Shown: positions 49,967 to 62,520, counted from the first letter of the stretch. The stretch is 64,000 nucleotides of DNA from Dioscorea cayenensis subsp. rotundata (GCF_009730915.1 NC_052475.1:31619016-31683015), one strand, 5' to 3'. Numbers and translations are program-made. The notes: generated by a model from the letters alone, not told the origin.

Positions 49967-50966
49967 NNNNNNNNNNNNNNNNNNNNNNNNNNNNNNNNNN
50001 NNNNNNNNNNNNNNNNNNNNNNNNNNNNNNNNNNNNNNNNNNNNNNNNNNNNNNNNNNNNNNNNNNNNNNNNNNNNNNNNNNNNNNNNNNNNNNNNNNNN
50101 NNNNNNNNNNNNNNNNNNNNNNNNNNNNNNNNNNNNNNNNNNNNNNNNNNNNNNNNNNNNNNNNNNNNNNNNNNNNNNNNNNNNNNNNNNNNNNNNNNNN
50201 NNNNNNNNNNNNNNNNNNNNNNNNNNNNNNNNNNNNNNNNNNNNNNNNNNNNNNNNNNNNNNNNNNNNNNNNNNNNNNNNNNNNNNNNNNNNNNNNNNNN
50301 NNNNNNNNNNNNNNNNNNNNNNNNNNNNNNNNNNNNNNNNNNNNNNNNNNNNNNNNNNNNNNNNNNNNNNNNNNNNNNNNNNNNNNNNNNNNNNNNNNNN
50401 NNNNNNNNNNNNNNNNNNNNNNNNNNNNNNNNNNNNNNNNNNNNNNNNNNNNNNNNNNNNNNNNNNNNNNNNNNNNNNNNNNNNNNNNNNNNNNNNNNNN
50501 NNNNNNNNNNNNNNNNNNNNNNNNNNNNNNNNNNNNNNNNNNNNNNNNNNNNNNNNNNNNNNNNNNNNNNNNNNNNNNNNNNNNNNNNNNNNNNNNNNNN
50601 NNNNNNNNNNNNNNNNNNNNNNNNNNNNNNNNNNNNNNNNNNNNNNNNNNNNNNNNNNNNNNNNNNNNNNNNNNNNNNNNNNNNNNNNNNNNNNNNNNNN
50701 NNNNNNNNNNNNNNNNNNNNNNNNNNNNNNNNNNNNNNNNNNNNNNNNNNNNNNNNNNNNNNNNNNNNNNNNNNNNNNNNNNNNNNNNNNNNNNNNNNNN
50801 NNNNNNNNNNNNNNNNNNNNNNNNNNNNNNNNNNNNNNNNNNNNNNNNNNNNNNNNNNNNNNNNNNNNNNNNNNNNNNNNNNNNNNNNNNNNNNNNNNNN
50901 NNNNNNNNNNNNNNNNNNNNNNNNNNNNNNNNNNNNNNNNNNNNNNNNNNNNNNNNNNNNNNNNNN
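49967..50966. other. Assembly gap of exactly 1000 N
   Basis: The round length marks a placeholder of unknown true size. The left side breaks inside exon 2 of protease E. The right side starts within a degenerate tandem array, a common cause of contig ends. Confidence 0.98.
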
Positions 50967-52500
50967 TGGAAGTTACGTATTGCTTTTACAAACTTGGTCT
51001 GACATTTCGTAAACTTCGGCCGATATGCTTTGTGAAGCTGCAACTCGTAAGAACTCGTCAGTACGCTCTAGCTTTGAGGTTGTTGAACTCATTTGTTGAC
51101 TTGTTCAAACTTGGAACTTGGACTTTTCAGTTATCATCTTTGAATTTGATTGTAATTTCGATTTGATTTTTACAAGCTTCGGCCTTTAGGTCGTGTAGCT
51201 TTTTGTAACTCATGAACTCTTCAACTCTTCACCCTCGAGGTTGTTGGGTTCATTTGTTGAATTTGGAATCTTTGATTTGATTTGGAACTTCATTTTGACT
51301 TTTCATAAGCTTCCGCCTTTAGGGCTGTAGAAACTTTTCTGCGAACTGCTAGAACTCTTTCAACACTTCAACTTTGAGGTTGCTTGAGTCTCATTTGTTG
51401 ATTTGTTTGAAACTTGAAACTTGGGTCTTAGACTTCAACTTGCTCCTTGGGAATTTGATTATGTATCTTAAACTTTGATTTGATTTCAAGTTGTAGATTT
51501 TGTATCGATGAATCACAAACTTGGTTTGACTTTTCAGTGAGCTTGCACTTTTATGCTTGTGATCTTTTACAACTCTGTGAACTCTTCAACTCTTCATCCT
51601 CGAGGTTGTTGAGCTCATTTGTTGATTTATTTGAAACTTGAAATTTGGACATTTGATCTTTTTCAGTATCTCTTGATTTGATTTGGAACTCGACTGACTT
51701 TCCATAAGCTTCGCCTCTGGGCTTGTAAGAACTTTTGTCATGAACTTTATGAACCCCTCAATGCTCAACTCGAGGTTGTTGAGCTCGCTTTATCTTGGAT
51801 GTTTTAAGTTTGGTCTCAATTTTATCTCGGACTTTAAGTTATAGATTCTCCGCATCGAGGAATCGTAAATATGAGTCTTAGCTTCTTTCAGCTGAACTTC
51901 GGCTTTTATGCTATGTAATCTTTTTACTACTCGGAACTCTTCAACTTCCTTCATCCCAGAGGTTGTCGAGTCTCATTCTGTTGAATTCGCATTCTTTGAT
52001 TTGATTCTGGAACTTGATTTTGAAACTTCATTTGACTTTTTCCACAAGATCTCGGCCTCTAGGCTTGCAAGAAACTTTGCAACTTAGCGAACTCTTCAAA
52101 CACTTCTATCCTCGAGGTTGTTAAGCTCATTTGTTGACTTTGTTTGAAACTCTGAATCTTTGATTTTGCATCTTAGATTTAATTTGATTTCAAGCCTGTG
52201 AATTCCTCATGTCGATGAATCACAAACTTGGTTTTCGACTTTCATGCTTTCACCGCTATGCTGCTTTTTGTAACTTGTAAACTCTTCAACACTTTAACTT
52301 TGAGGTTGTTGAGCTTCGTTTGTTGACTTTGTTTAGAAATTAGTGTCTTGGACCTTCAACTTTCATCTCTGAATTTGATTTGGAACTTGATTTGATTTTT
52401 ATAAAGCTTCAGCTTTCACGCTCGTAGTTTTTGCAACTATGTGAACTCTTCACCACTTTAACCTCCGGGTTGTTGAGCTCATTTTGTTGATTCATCATTT
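50967..52500. repeat. Degenerate tandem array, period about 165 bp, about 9 copies
   Basis: A GAGGTTGTTGAGCTCATTTG block recurs at about 51074, 51237, 51374, 51601, 51771, 51960, 52113, 52301 and 52469 (spacing 137-227, mean about 174). Other recurring words are CTTCGGCCTTTAGGCTTGT, GAACTCTTCAACTCTTCA and TTTGATTTGATTTGGAACTT. Copies differ by many one- or two-base insertions and losses as well as substitutions. No ORF persists. Confidence 0.8.
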
Positions 52501-52539
52501 TGATTTGATGTTTTTTAGAATGCTTGGTTTTTCAAGATC

Positions 52540-53015
52540 TTTGAAATTTTCTTCATCACTCCAATGGCCCAAAACAGGGTCCACTGAGCTCAAAAAGTTT
52601 TCATGGGTTTTGGAATTTTTTATCACTCGAAGAGAATCAATGGCCTCAAACAGGGCCCGTCCACTCGAAAGAGTTTTTATGGGTTTTGCACCTTTTTCAT
52701 CACTCGAAGAGAGTCAATGGCCTCAAACCCGGAGTCCATACGCTCAAAGAGAGTTTTATGGGTTTGGAATTTTTCACTCGAAGAGAGTTTCCATGGCCCT
52801 CAAGCGGAGTCCATGTGCTCAAAGAGAGTTTTATGGGTTTTGAATTTTTCAACACTCGAAAGAGAGTCAACAGCCCCAAACAGTAGTCCATCACCAAAGA
52901 GAGTTTTTAGGGTTTTGAATTTTTATCACTCCTAAGAGAGTTAAATGGCCTCAAACGAGGTCCACTCACCAAAGAAATTTGTCGTCACTCCAAAGAGAGT
53001 CTATGCTCTCAAAAA
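52540..53015. repeat. Tandem array, period about 76 bp, about 6 copies
   Basis: The unit has the form CACTCGAAGAGAGTCAATGG, then CCTCAAAC, GGTCCA, CTCAAAGAGAGTTTTATGGG and TTTTGAATTTTT. CAATGGCC-like marks fall at 52562, 52638, 52715, 52791, 52868 and 52943. Because 76 is not a multiple of three, the ORFs that cross it are chance. Confidence 0.85.
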
Positions 53016-54500
53016 GGATCTTGATAGCCTAAAGTCCGCCCGCTGATTGCGAAAGCAAATGAAGAGGCCTCCAAGAGAGTAGAATCGATACATGATAGAC
53101 ATCACTTGTGTGATCTTAAGGGTCTGTGAAATTACCAAAGTATCCCTCATCTTCGCTAAAAATCCTCTTCTTTTTCTCTCTCCTTCTGCATTGAGGCCCT
53201 CTAACTTTTCATTTTTTCACATTTTATGAAATTTTGCAAATGAACCCCCGGACTTTCATATTTTCATATTTTTCATGGCTTTTGGAGTTAAACCCTCGAG
53301 CTTTCAGTATTTTCACACATTTTCACATTTTGCACACGTGTCCTCAAAAACTTTTCTTTCTTCTTCTTCTTTTTACTATGGTACTCATAGGAGTGAAAGC
53401 GAGCAACATCGTATATCTCTTGTCTATGGGCATGATTTAAAAGACAAATTATGCGAGGGACGGGATCCTAAGATCAATATATAAAGATATGGCATGGGCG
53501 TAAGGTGCATAATCAGAAAACTGACATCTACTACGATTTTGCATGGGATTAACAACCAGCATATATATATATATATTTGTATGAGATTTCATATGATCAT
53601 CTACCTTCTTGAAAACGATGAACTTCTCCAAGGCTTATGAACGCTTTCTTTGCTTGCATGCTGTGAAAGGGACATCACCATCTGTGTGGACATCTCACTG
53701 GGATCCTTCTCGCCTTTTATTTTTCACAATAGGATTTTTCACTAAGTCCCACTGGATATTGAACGACTTCAATGACTTTTCCAATGTCGACCCCTCACTT
53801 TGGTGCAGTGTAATGGTGACTTTCTTGTGGATACGATGGAGAACCCCACCAAGATCACAGAGAGTTGTAGATGAAAGGAGTGCGAGAAGATGTAGTCGTT
53901 GATGCGATGCTCGTTGACGCCAAAATAATGCATATGGGATGGATGGCTGGATCATTTCCCTCCATGTCTCTATCTTTACGGGTCCCACCATCAAAGGAAG
54001 AAGCCTCTCATCCATGCATGGTAATGCTCATTTTTCTTTCTTTTTAACCCCGGTCCCACCACGGAAGAACATTCTTCTTCATGCCTTTCCATGCTGATCC
54101 AACCATTGAGAAGTCAAATGCCTCCTATGCTCCTTCCCTCTTCTATGCCCTCCTCTCTCCCTAAAAGATCCGGGACCCACCATATTGTTATTATTTTTAA
54201 CCAAAAGATTTTTGTTTTCAAATATCCGGATTTTCATTAGCATTGCCATTATCCGAATATTTATGTTTTATTTATTTATTTTTATTTATTTTTATTATTA
54301 TAATTTAATTTAATAATAATTTTTAACTCAAATTTAAAATTTATATATTTTTTTCTTTTAAATCCGAATTATGAGATAGAATTGGACTTTGATTAATATT
54401 AAAACTCCTTTATCTTTTTTAAGCCCTCAAAATGACTTTTATCCCCCTAAGTTTTATTTAGAGATAAAGATTAGGGTTTTATTCAAATTAAAACTCTTCC
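53016..54500. other. Unassigned region after the tandem arrays
   Basis: Mixed composition, more GC-rich than the spacers near the proteases. Short ORFs occur on both strands at 53609-54015 but none resembles a known protein to me. It could be degraded transposon sequence. Confidence 0.4.
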
Positions 54501-54509
54501 TATATATAT

Positions 54510-55460
54510 AAACAACATTAAACAAGATCTTCTTTACAATAAAAATAAGTCAACTCTGCCTTAGAAAATAAATCATCTTTAATATATTGTAGGAAATATT
54601 TATATAAAACAAAAACTTAAATTTTTTTAAAAATTTTAATATATATATATTAAAAAGTGAATAATTACTAATTCATTACCAAAAAGAACAGGAGAGAAAG
54701 AAACAAAAGAAAAAAATAAAAACAAACCCTGATCACCAAAGGTGAAAATCGGAAAAAACAAAAAACAAATTGGGAGAAAAACATAAAAAAGACCTCATCC
54801 AAGCAGTGTAGTGCATATATACAGTGAAAATATATATGATGATGGGTCAACTGTGCTGTGTGCACTCTAATTTTTATCTTTTTAAAAATAAAAATTTTAT
54901 TAAAAAAAATCACTGAATACAAAAACTAAAAATTATAAATAATAACAATAATAATATAAAGTACAACAAAGTTCCATAATCAATCAATAATTCTTGATGC
55001 AGTGAGCTATCCTCCTCCTTTAATTTCATTCTGTCCAATTATCTGTATTATTTTTGGGAAAAATATTCAAAATATTTTCCCATTCTTCTCACTCGTAATT
55101 CTCTGTTAGCGCCCTCTAATATTAGATCTGCTTGCAATTTCCGTCCTTCTATTTCCATTATAATGTTGCATTCAAATTTCTAGATCTTCTTGTAGTACTA
55201 TATAGATTTGTCCTTCTGTAGACTCTAACTTGGCTTCAAATTTTGTACACCCATTTCCCTATATTACCCCTTATTCCTAACCCCGCATTGCGAAGCTCTT
55301 CGATCTGGTTTTTGCAATAGCCTTAGAGCACCTTTTTGACATTGCACATGCTTAATGAGACGACCAAACATGTTGATGTGTTTTAGCTCTTGGTGATCAA
55401 CCTTTGATAATATAATCAGGAAGATTGATTTATATATACATATATATGCGCACATATATG
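54510..55460. repeat. Diverged dispersed repeat, copy 1 (see 61330-62175)
   Basis: From AAGATCTTCTTTACAATA to AACATGTTGATGTG this block follows the same order of words as 61330-62175: a GATCTT start, AATCATCTTTAATAT, ATAAAAATT with ATCACT, TTCTTGATG, CCTTCTAT and finally TTTGACATTGCACATGCTTA. On the minus strand the right end encodes HINMFGRLIKHVQ, compared with a similar reading at 62130-62165. Confidence 0.6.
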
Positions 55461-56183
55461 TAGAAATATATATATAGGGAGAGAGAGAGAGAGATATGTA
55501 TTATCATATATATAACATTCAAAATTTGATTTATTTGGATAGATATCTTTCCATCCTACATGTGATATTAAAATATATTATCAAATAAATAAATATTATT
55601 TATTTTTAATAATAATAAAAAATAGAAGTTTATTTAATTTTCTAATTAAACTACTATTTAAATCAGAGTAGTTAAGGTTGAATCCAAACTTTGAAAATAT
55701 ATTAATTTTGAAATTTAAAAATAAATAAAAAATTTGTCCATAGATTCAAACAATTATATATAAATGTTCTTCCATATTTAAGGCAAAAATAATATTTTTG
55801 ATATCATGATCAATAAATTAAACATATCCGTAGATCTATATATCAAAGCTCTATTCAAAAATCTTCATTGATCTTTTGTTGATAATAAAAATAGAAGAGT
55901 AAATTATAAATCTCTCAAATCTCAGACCAACATCATCGAAAGGTAATTAATTTGTAACTTTTTAATCAGCTTTATTTTTCATTATTTTGATTTCAAAAAT
56001 TGGAATAAAAATTTGCATTCAAAAAAAATATATTAGTTATTTTAGAATAATAACAATCAATGTTAACTAGATCCATTGCAGTATAATATAAGATAGAAAG
56101 TATGAATGTACATCCAAATCCCGAGGCACAACGATGGTTGTCGATCTCAACCCGAGATTCTAATCTCGGGAGATTAGAGTGTG
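55461..56183. other. AT-rich spacer with a GA microsatellite
   Basis: A short GAGAGA run (55481-55494) and AT-rich DNA. No gene is seen. Confidence 0.6.
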
Positions 56184-56607
56184 TAGGGATGGCAATGGGA
56201 GGCGTGGCGGAGGCGGGCATGCCTTTACCATCCCGGCCCCGCATGGTAATAAGCTGGGCACCGCAGGGGCAAGGTCATCGGAGGAGCACTATTCTCCGCT
56301 CTTTTTGCTTTTTCGCTAATCTCCCGCCTCGCTTATAGCTATAAATAAGATTTAAAAATTTTTAAAAATATTTATAAAATAGATTTATTTTATAAAACAT
56401 ATATTTTTAAAGACAACTCTATAAGAAATTTATTAAAAAAATTTTTAAAAAATTCATTTACTCCTATACATTATATAATATTTATAATAAATTAAATTAT
56501 TATCGGCGTGAAGGGCAAGAATACATTGCCCCGCCCCGCTCAAAATCGGGGCGGATCGGGCGGATCGGAGCGGGAACTTCGTGACGGATCGGGTTTTGCC
56601 ATCTCTA
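56184..56607. mobile_element. GC-rich TIR element (MITE-like), 424 bp
   Basis: The left end reads TAGGGATGGCAATGGGAGGC. The right end, on the other strand, reads TAGAGATGGCAAAACCCG, so both begin TAGRGATGGCAA. Subterminal parts are strongly GC-rich (GGCGGAGGCGGG left, CCCCGCCCCGC and GGGGCGGATCGGGCGG right), while the middle is AT-rich. The flanks AGAGTGTG and AGCAGGTG agree at five of eight positions, so a worn 8-bp duplication is possible. No transposase. Confidence 0.55.
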
Positions 56608-57920
56608 AGCAGGTGTTGTTGAGTGCGATCCTCGAGGCAAGCGTCTGGTTGTGATTGATTTTCCTTCAGAGATCCAATCCCGAGGAGTACGAGAGACTTC
56701 TCCTGGATTGGATTTTGCGGATCAGCTGGATATTCGCGAAACCATATCTCGAGGCGTTATTTTGGTTGATTGTCTGCCAAACTAGCGGGTTTTGGACCAA
56801 CCTGCGGGCCAAGATTTGGCCCATGATGTTTTTTTGTTCAATTCTCAGTACACGGGCCAAGCCTCAAGTCAATGATTCCTGATTGGGTCAAGTTGAGGCT
56901 TTGGGCCATCAACTTGTTGCTGATTTGGGCTCTAGCTAAGATAAACCGGATTTTTTTCTTTTGGGCCAAGATGAGGCATCAGGTTCGGCCCCGGGTTCTG
57001 AGGATCAGCTTCCTAGCAATGATTTTTCACAGTGAGCAGCTGCCTCAGGCCCTCAGGGCGATGCGAACCAAGGCGACCAGCTCCAAGAGGCCTTTTAAGA
57101 ACCCCTGATCACCCACCACAACAGGTACCTATTCCGCCTGGTTTTACTTGGCACTTCATGTTGGGTATCCGTCCATTGTCCCAAAGGTTAACACGATACT
57201 ACTAGACTCCTTTCTACCAGACCCCAATTACGCTTGGTCTGATGGTGAAGAGCATGAACAAGAAGAGACAGTGGACTCAGCTCTCAACCATCTCGCTCTT
57301 GGCCCTTTTGAGTCCCAATAGTCTATCCTGATTCAAGAACATCTTCCAACCCAGGATATGATGACGAATGTGGTATCTGATGACTCTATTTAGGAGGCCA
57401 TGCCAGTGTTGGACATTTCCATAGAGGAATAGGATCAGCCAACATGCCGCTAGCATGATCAACGTGAGCCACGTAAAAAAGCCTTCCTTGCGCTTGGAAT
57501 GAGGAAGCTGGGTTTTCTGCTCTCACCCGCTACATCAAAGATTTCAAGGCTTTTTCCAAAAGCGGGCTTCACTAAGGAGATGCACAAGTTGGAGGAGTTC
57601 ATACCGCGATCGACGCTAGATCTGGGCCGTGACCCTTCTGCGGGGAGCCGGATCCCGATGTGCTTGATGATGTCACCGACTAGCCATCGCACTGCTACAT
57701 CGTTGTTTCTAGTAGGAGTCCCTCTCTTCTTCTAGTTTCCTTATCTTCTTCTTGTTTTTTTCCCACTTCTAGTGGAGTGCTCCCCGCTTTGGTGGGTTTC
57801 GAGTGCAAGGATGGATTTTTTTTTTATTTTTTATTTTGGGATCTGACATGATGTGATTGCTCACATGGGATTTACTTTCATAATTTTCGTTTTGTTTTAA
57901 AAATTTTATCCAGACATATT
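56608..57920. other. Degenerate coding-like stretch, possibly retroelement-derived
   Basis: This 1.3 kb has coding-like GC content and codon texture but many stops in all frames. Readings such as RLVVIDFPSEIQSRG and, further on, AFLALGMRKLGFLL, appear in different frames. A decayed LINE or LTR-element ORF is the likeliest source, but I do not recognise a domain. Confidence 0.35.
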
Positions 57921-58856
57921 GTCTAAAGCAAGGGTTTAATAACCGGACCGATCGGTGAACTGGTTGGCCAACCTGTGCACGGTTCAACAATTTCTCTTTT
58001 TTATTTATTTTTAAATAAATAAACTTTCAAAAAAAAAAATTCATAAATTATAAAAAAATCCAGAAAATTCAGGAAAAATGGGGGAAAATAAAATTTATTA
58101 AAAATCAAACTTTTCTTCTTTTGATTTCTAATGAAAAATTAGAGAAGATACAGAATCAAGGATTTAAAATTTTAAATCCTTGCCTTGAATGTTGGTTTTG
58201 ATTATAAAAGCAATTATTAAATCCTTGCTGGAAGTCGTAATAATGATCTCGATGAGTATAGGAAGCCTTCTTAGCCTCGCATAGCCATCATCGGTTGAGC
58301 AGCAAGTGTCCAATAACATACAAAGGGGATGAAAGGATCTGCAAAGCAACTGCAACCTGACCCGAAGGACCTCCGGAGGAGATGAAAGGACGATGGGCAA
58401 GATCCGTTCGAGGCCGTTAGTTCTAAGAAAGGCGTCCTGGTTTGCTGGTTCACAGGCGCAGAGATTTCAAAGGAGTTAAAGGTGGGGAAGCAAGAGAGGA
58501 AAGGAGGGGGAAAGGCTGCGGTTGGTTGCATCTAAGGTACCGATGATAGCAAGCCGGCCACGGGCCTTGAGGGTGTGTTTGACGATGGCCAACCTCCGAT
58601 GAAGGATGAACCAACGACCGTGAGAGTGCGTGTTTGACTAGTCTAAGACAAAACCTAAATGAAATCAGTGATTTTTTAAAACCGGCTCGGTCCGGGCCGA
58701 ACCGGCTCATCGGGCTGTCTAAAACCGTTCAAGACCGGTTCAATCAGATCCGGTTCGTTATATAATGAATCTGACTGGGAGGCCTGCTCAACCGGGTTTC
58801 TACCGAACAGTTGAACCGCCGTCCAAATTCCCTGCTAATTAATCCTTGGTCTAAAG
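57921..58856. mobile_element. 920-bp non-autonomous hAT-like element with 8-bp target duplication
   Basis: GTCTAAAG stands at 57921-57928 and 58849-58856. The element between (57929-58848) starts CAAGGGTTTAAT and its other end reads CAAGGATTAATT on the opposite strand, a short TIR. Eight-base duplications with CARGG-type TIRs are typical of hAT transposons. Ends are rich in AACCGG and CCGGTTC words. The middle (about 58230-58640) has a different, coding-like composition and could be captured host sequence. No hAT transposase is seen. Confidence 0.8.
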
Positions 58857-61012
58857 TTTCTAAATTGTTATGCATTTTTGGTTTAATTTAGATCATCAAT
58901 TATGATAATCTATGATATATATGCAACAAGAGAACGATGCATCATATATTTTTTAAAATTTAAAATAAATTATTAATTTTATTATCACGTTGGACACATT
59001 GCTCAACAAGCACCTATGCCTTGACGATGTGTGGGTTTTTTTAGAATTCAATATTATAGTTTTTCCGAAATAAATACTATATATAAGAGATTCGATACCA
59101 TACTACAAGACCATGACAAATGCATATCTTTCAACCTAAATAGGCGTACATATTAATTTTTTATTATGTTGATGTTTTACTATAAATTCTAGATGAGTGG
59201 ATAATTTTGTTAATTAATAAAATAATTATTGATAACTTCACATCAATCCTATAATGCAACACATTATATGTTTCTAATTGATGTATTATGAAATAAATAA
59301 ACAAACAATAAATAAGTAAGAAGAATTTTTTTTAAAAAAAAGAATTCACTGATTTAGGCGCAAAACTTAAAATTGGAAAAAACTTAGTGTGGATGGCTCT
59401 CATCATTTAGCTTTAAAGCCTACGACCTGGCCCAAGCTTGTCCCAACCATATCCAAAGTTAATGTTTGACTTGCCAGTCCAAGCATGATCTAAATAAACC
59501 TTCGATTAGATATGAATATTATTTTTAAATGATGGGCTAACCCACAGACATGCTCTTTTGGACTTTTTAGGGCTGATTCAACAGGGCGACCCATGATCTG
59601 GCCCATTGAATTTATTACTAAATATTAATAATAAAAATTAAAAAAAATATTACAAATGATTGATTGAAATAAGCCCATCATACAAGAAAGCTAACTAGCT
59701 AAGTGGCTAATTCCTAATTGTCATGGGCCAACTTCATGAGTCATGTCATGCCAACCAACGATTTCCTCCATGATTTATCTTGGAAGAGGGTTGTATTTTC
59801 ATTGATCAATGAAGTACATAGAGGTCCGATTTTATGTAGAATGGAAAAAAACACATATGATTAAGAAATGAGTAGGTGCTAATCTAGTTTTGATGTAATT
59901 ATATTGTAGTGATGCAATATTTTTCTCGGGTAAAAATGTAATAATACTAATCAATTAATAAATTTATTTGTACTTATTTTTATTTTATTTTTTTATTTTT
60001 AAATCATCACAAAGTTTAATAAAGTAAGTTAAAATATATATATATATATATATATAACAACAGACCGGTTTGAGCCAAATGCAACGGATTAATCCAAAGA
60101 GCCAAGCCTATGAGCTGAGCCATGGGTTCACATTTTAAAATTGGGCTAGCTCAGCCGGCCCAAACTATTTATGAGGTTTGTCATATATAGGCTTGGGCTG
60201 GATCAAAACTTTTATTTTCAGGGGCGAGCTGATCTGCCCCAACCCAATGATGAGAGTAAAGTGCGGATAGAGGTCAAATATCACAACTTGGCACATTCAT
60301 AGTGCATTTTATATTGAGTCATAAACTATCAAGTTCTACTAAAATTCAAATTGACAATTCCTACTAAAACTCAAAATTGATGACTACACAATTATAATCC
60401 TATGATATGCTTAATAAGCTATAATTCAATTATAAATAAGAGCTCTATGTAATTATAAGCCGGGTCTCTAAAGTTGCAACTGACTAATTAAATCTTAGTT
60501 TGTATACGAATAAAATTTGGGTCATAAACTCTAACAAAATATTTTTTTTATACATAATTTTTTTTATCACTAATTACATTATTTCTCCATAGTATAATTT
60601 GCTTATACAATGCCCTTCCTAATTGAAGGAGAGGTTCGTTTGCATGTATATATATATGTATATATATAGTATTATACATCAAAAACTTTATCGCACCAAT
60701 TCATATCAAGCATTTGTGGATTTCTTCCATCTATCTTCACTCAAATATTACCATGAATCTCTAGCTTGAGTAAAAGAGGAAATGCTTATACATGAAGTTT
60801 GAGCTGATAAGAGAATATTATTCTTATTATTAGTGGTTTAATATAATCACTGAATCTAAAACGGTGAGACTAAATTTAACATAAAAGGAGTCTCAATTTT
60901 CCTTTTGAGAACTGAGAAGTAAACCATGTTGGAGGAAATAAAGATCAAGGACCTATTATTCTTTAATTTATATTTACTTGACTTATGCATCTATATCAAA
61001 AAGGTTAACCTT
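58857..61012. other. AT-rich region with decayed transposon sequence
   Basis: At 59390-59600 and 60060-60250 there are GGCCCA/GGGCTGG-rich patches (CTGGCCCAAGCTTGTCCC; GGGCTAGCTCAGCCGGCCCA) like those in plant DNA transposons. I found no convincing ends. TA microsatellite at 60030-60054. No gene is seen. Confidence 0.4.
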
Positions 61013-61225
61013 GGTGCATGAATTCAAAACTCAGAAGACAGGTTCCATGCCTTCAATAATTTCTACTCATTAATTTGTAAAAATCAGTAATTAAATACTT
61101 TGATCATTTAAAAGCAAAAAAACTTTGGTGCATGAATTCAAAAACTCAGAAGACAGGTTCCATGCCTTCAATAATTTCTTACTCCTTAATTTGTAAAATC
61201 AGTAATTAAATACTTTGATCATTTA
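61013..61225. repeat. Tandem duplication, 114-bp period
   Basis: GGTGCATGAATTCAAAACTC and onward to TTTGATCATTTAAA starts at 61013 and again at 61127, with a few one-base gaps in homopolymers and one substitution. Confidence 0.9.
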
Positions 61226-61329
61226 AAGCAAATTAAAGTTAATTAGATAACAATTAATAAAGGTGGCGGATAAATTAAACCAATTCCATTACAAACGAAT
61301 AAAACAAATGCGTTAATTTTGCCAACACC

Positions 61330-62175
61330 GATTGAGATCTTTTCTAATATAGAAGTAAATCATCTCTAGCTTAGAAAAATATATGTCATCTCTAATACAG
61401 TACAGGGAATATTCTTATAGAAAAATCACTAAAAAAACTCTTTTTATATATAATTATGGATAATATTTTTTTCAAACACAATGCAAACTGGACAATAGAT
61501 CGATCAAAAATAAATAAAAAAAATTAATTAAAGAAATCACTAAACTTAAAAATAAAAAAAACTAAAGTTTTATAATCTAATTTAATTTGATCATTATTCT
61601 TGACGATCAAACGGTGGATCTTCCTCTTTGTCATTTTGATCTGATTACTATTCTCATTCTGACAATTTTTTTAAGAAACTTAACCATTAGTTTATCTCTC
61701 TCTTCGGTGGAGCCTTCTAATGTGAGGTTAGCTTCCACTCTCCTGTCTTCTATTATTGTAAATTTGGATGTCAATTTCCTTCTTCCATTATTATATTGCC
61801 TGAATAATAGTATCTACGTCGCTCTTTTTATACTGAATATAAACAAGATTTCTACCTAACTCCCGAATGCATGAGATGAAAATAAGATAAAAATACCGCT
61901 AAAAAATGATATAAACAAGATCGCTGAGGAGTGATTTCGAAACCCACGACCTCCCCTTATACTTCATTGTCATACCATTCAACCCACGACCTCCCTCTTC
62001 TCCTACCGATCTTTTGAAGTTGATTTCAACTTTCTTCCGTCCTCGTTCCAAGTTGCATTTTATTGCTACCGTCCGGAGGAACTCTTCTGCCTTGTCAAAG
62101 AATTGCATTAATTGTAGGAATTTTTTGACGTTGCGCAAGCTTAAGGAGGTGGCGAAACATGTTGATGAGCCTTAA
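61330..62175. repeat. Diverged dispersed repeat, copy 2 (see 54510-55460)
   Basis: Same order of words as the copy 6.8 kb to the left, in direct orientation, ending TTTGACGTTGCGCAAGCTTA and AACATGTTGATGAG. It holds an open minus-strand stretch (61899-62138) with FDKAEEFLRTVAIKCN, helical and charged in character. Whether this was once a gene end or a transposon is not clear. An internal repeat AACCCACGACCTCCC occurs twice (61938 and 61980). Confidence 0.55.
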
Positions 62176-62520
62176 TTGGTTATTGGTTTAAGATGAATAC
62201 ATCTTTATTTGTGTACAATAAAATTTGGGTCACAAATTAACTACGACGAATTATATCCTTTTTTTTTCATACATACTTAAATAATAACTATATCATACTT
62301 ATCCATTGACCACTTTTTTTTTATTTGAGGATAATAAAACGGCTTATGTATATATTTATATGTTTTATAATTTGGATTAAAAAGTTATTGTGGATAAATT
62401 AATATATGTTATTGACTGAGTTATTTTTTAAGGAAAATTAAAAATTAGTTAATATTCATCTAGAGATAAGATTCTTTTATTATTTTCTCTAATACAACAT
62501 GTAAATATATTATTTCTTTG
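62176..62520. other. AT-rich spacer, nothing seen
   Basis: Only T- and A-runs with no ORF or repeat of note. Confidence 0.6.

Noticed and set aside
49896..51043. Open frames of about 350-370 codons across the gap
   Set aside because: They consist almost wholly of N and have no coding content.
52484..52935. Overlapping open frames with repeated FYGF/KRVNG peptides
   Set aside because: They are readings of the 76-bp tandem array, whose unit is not a multiple of three.
50967..53015. CRISPR-like array
   Set aside because: The spacing is irregular, units are 76 or 165 bp with no constant repeat and unique spacer, and this is a plant nuclear genome.
58164..58710. Overlapping minus-strand open frames with Pro/Ser-rich peptides
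   Set aside because: They lie within the hAT-like element in three different frames; no domain is seen. Kept only as a possible captured segment.
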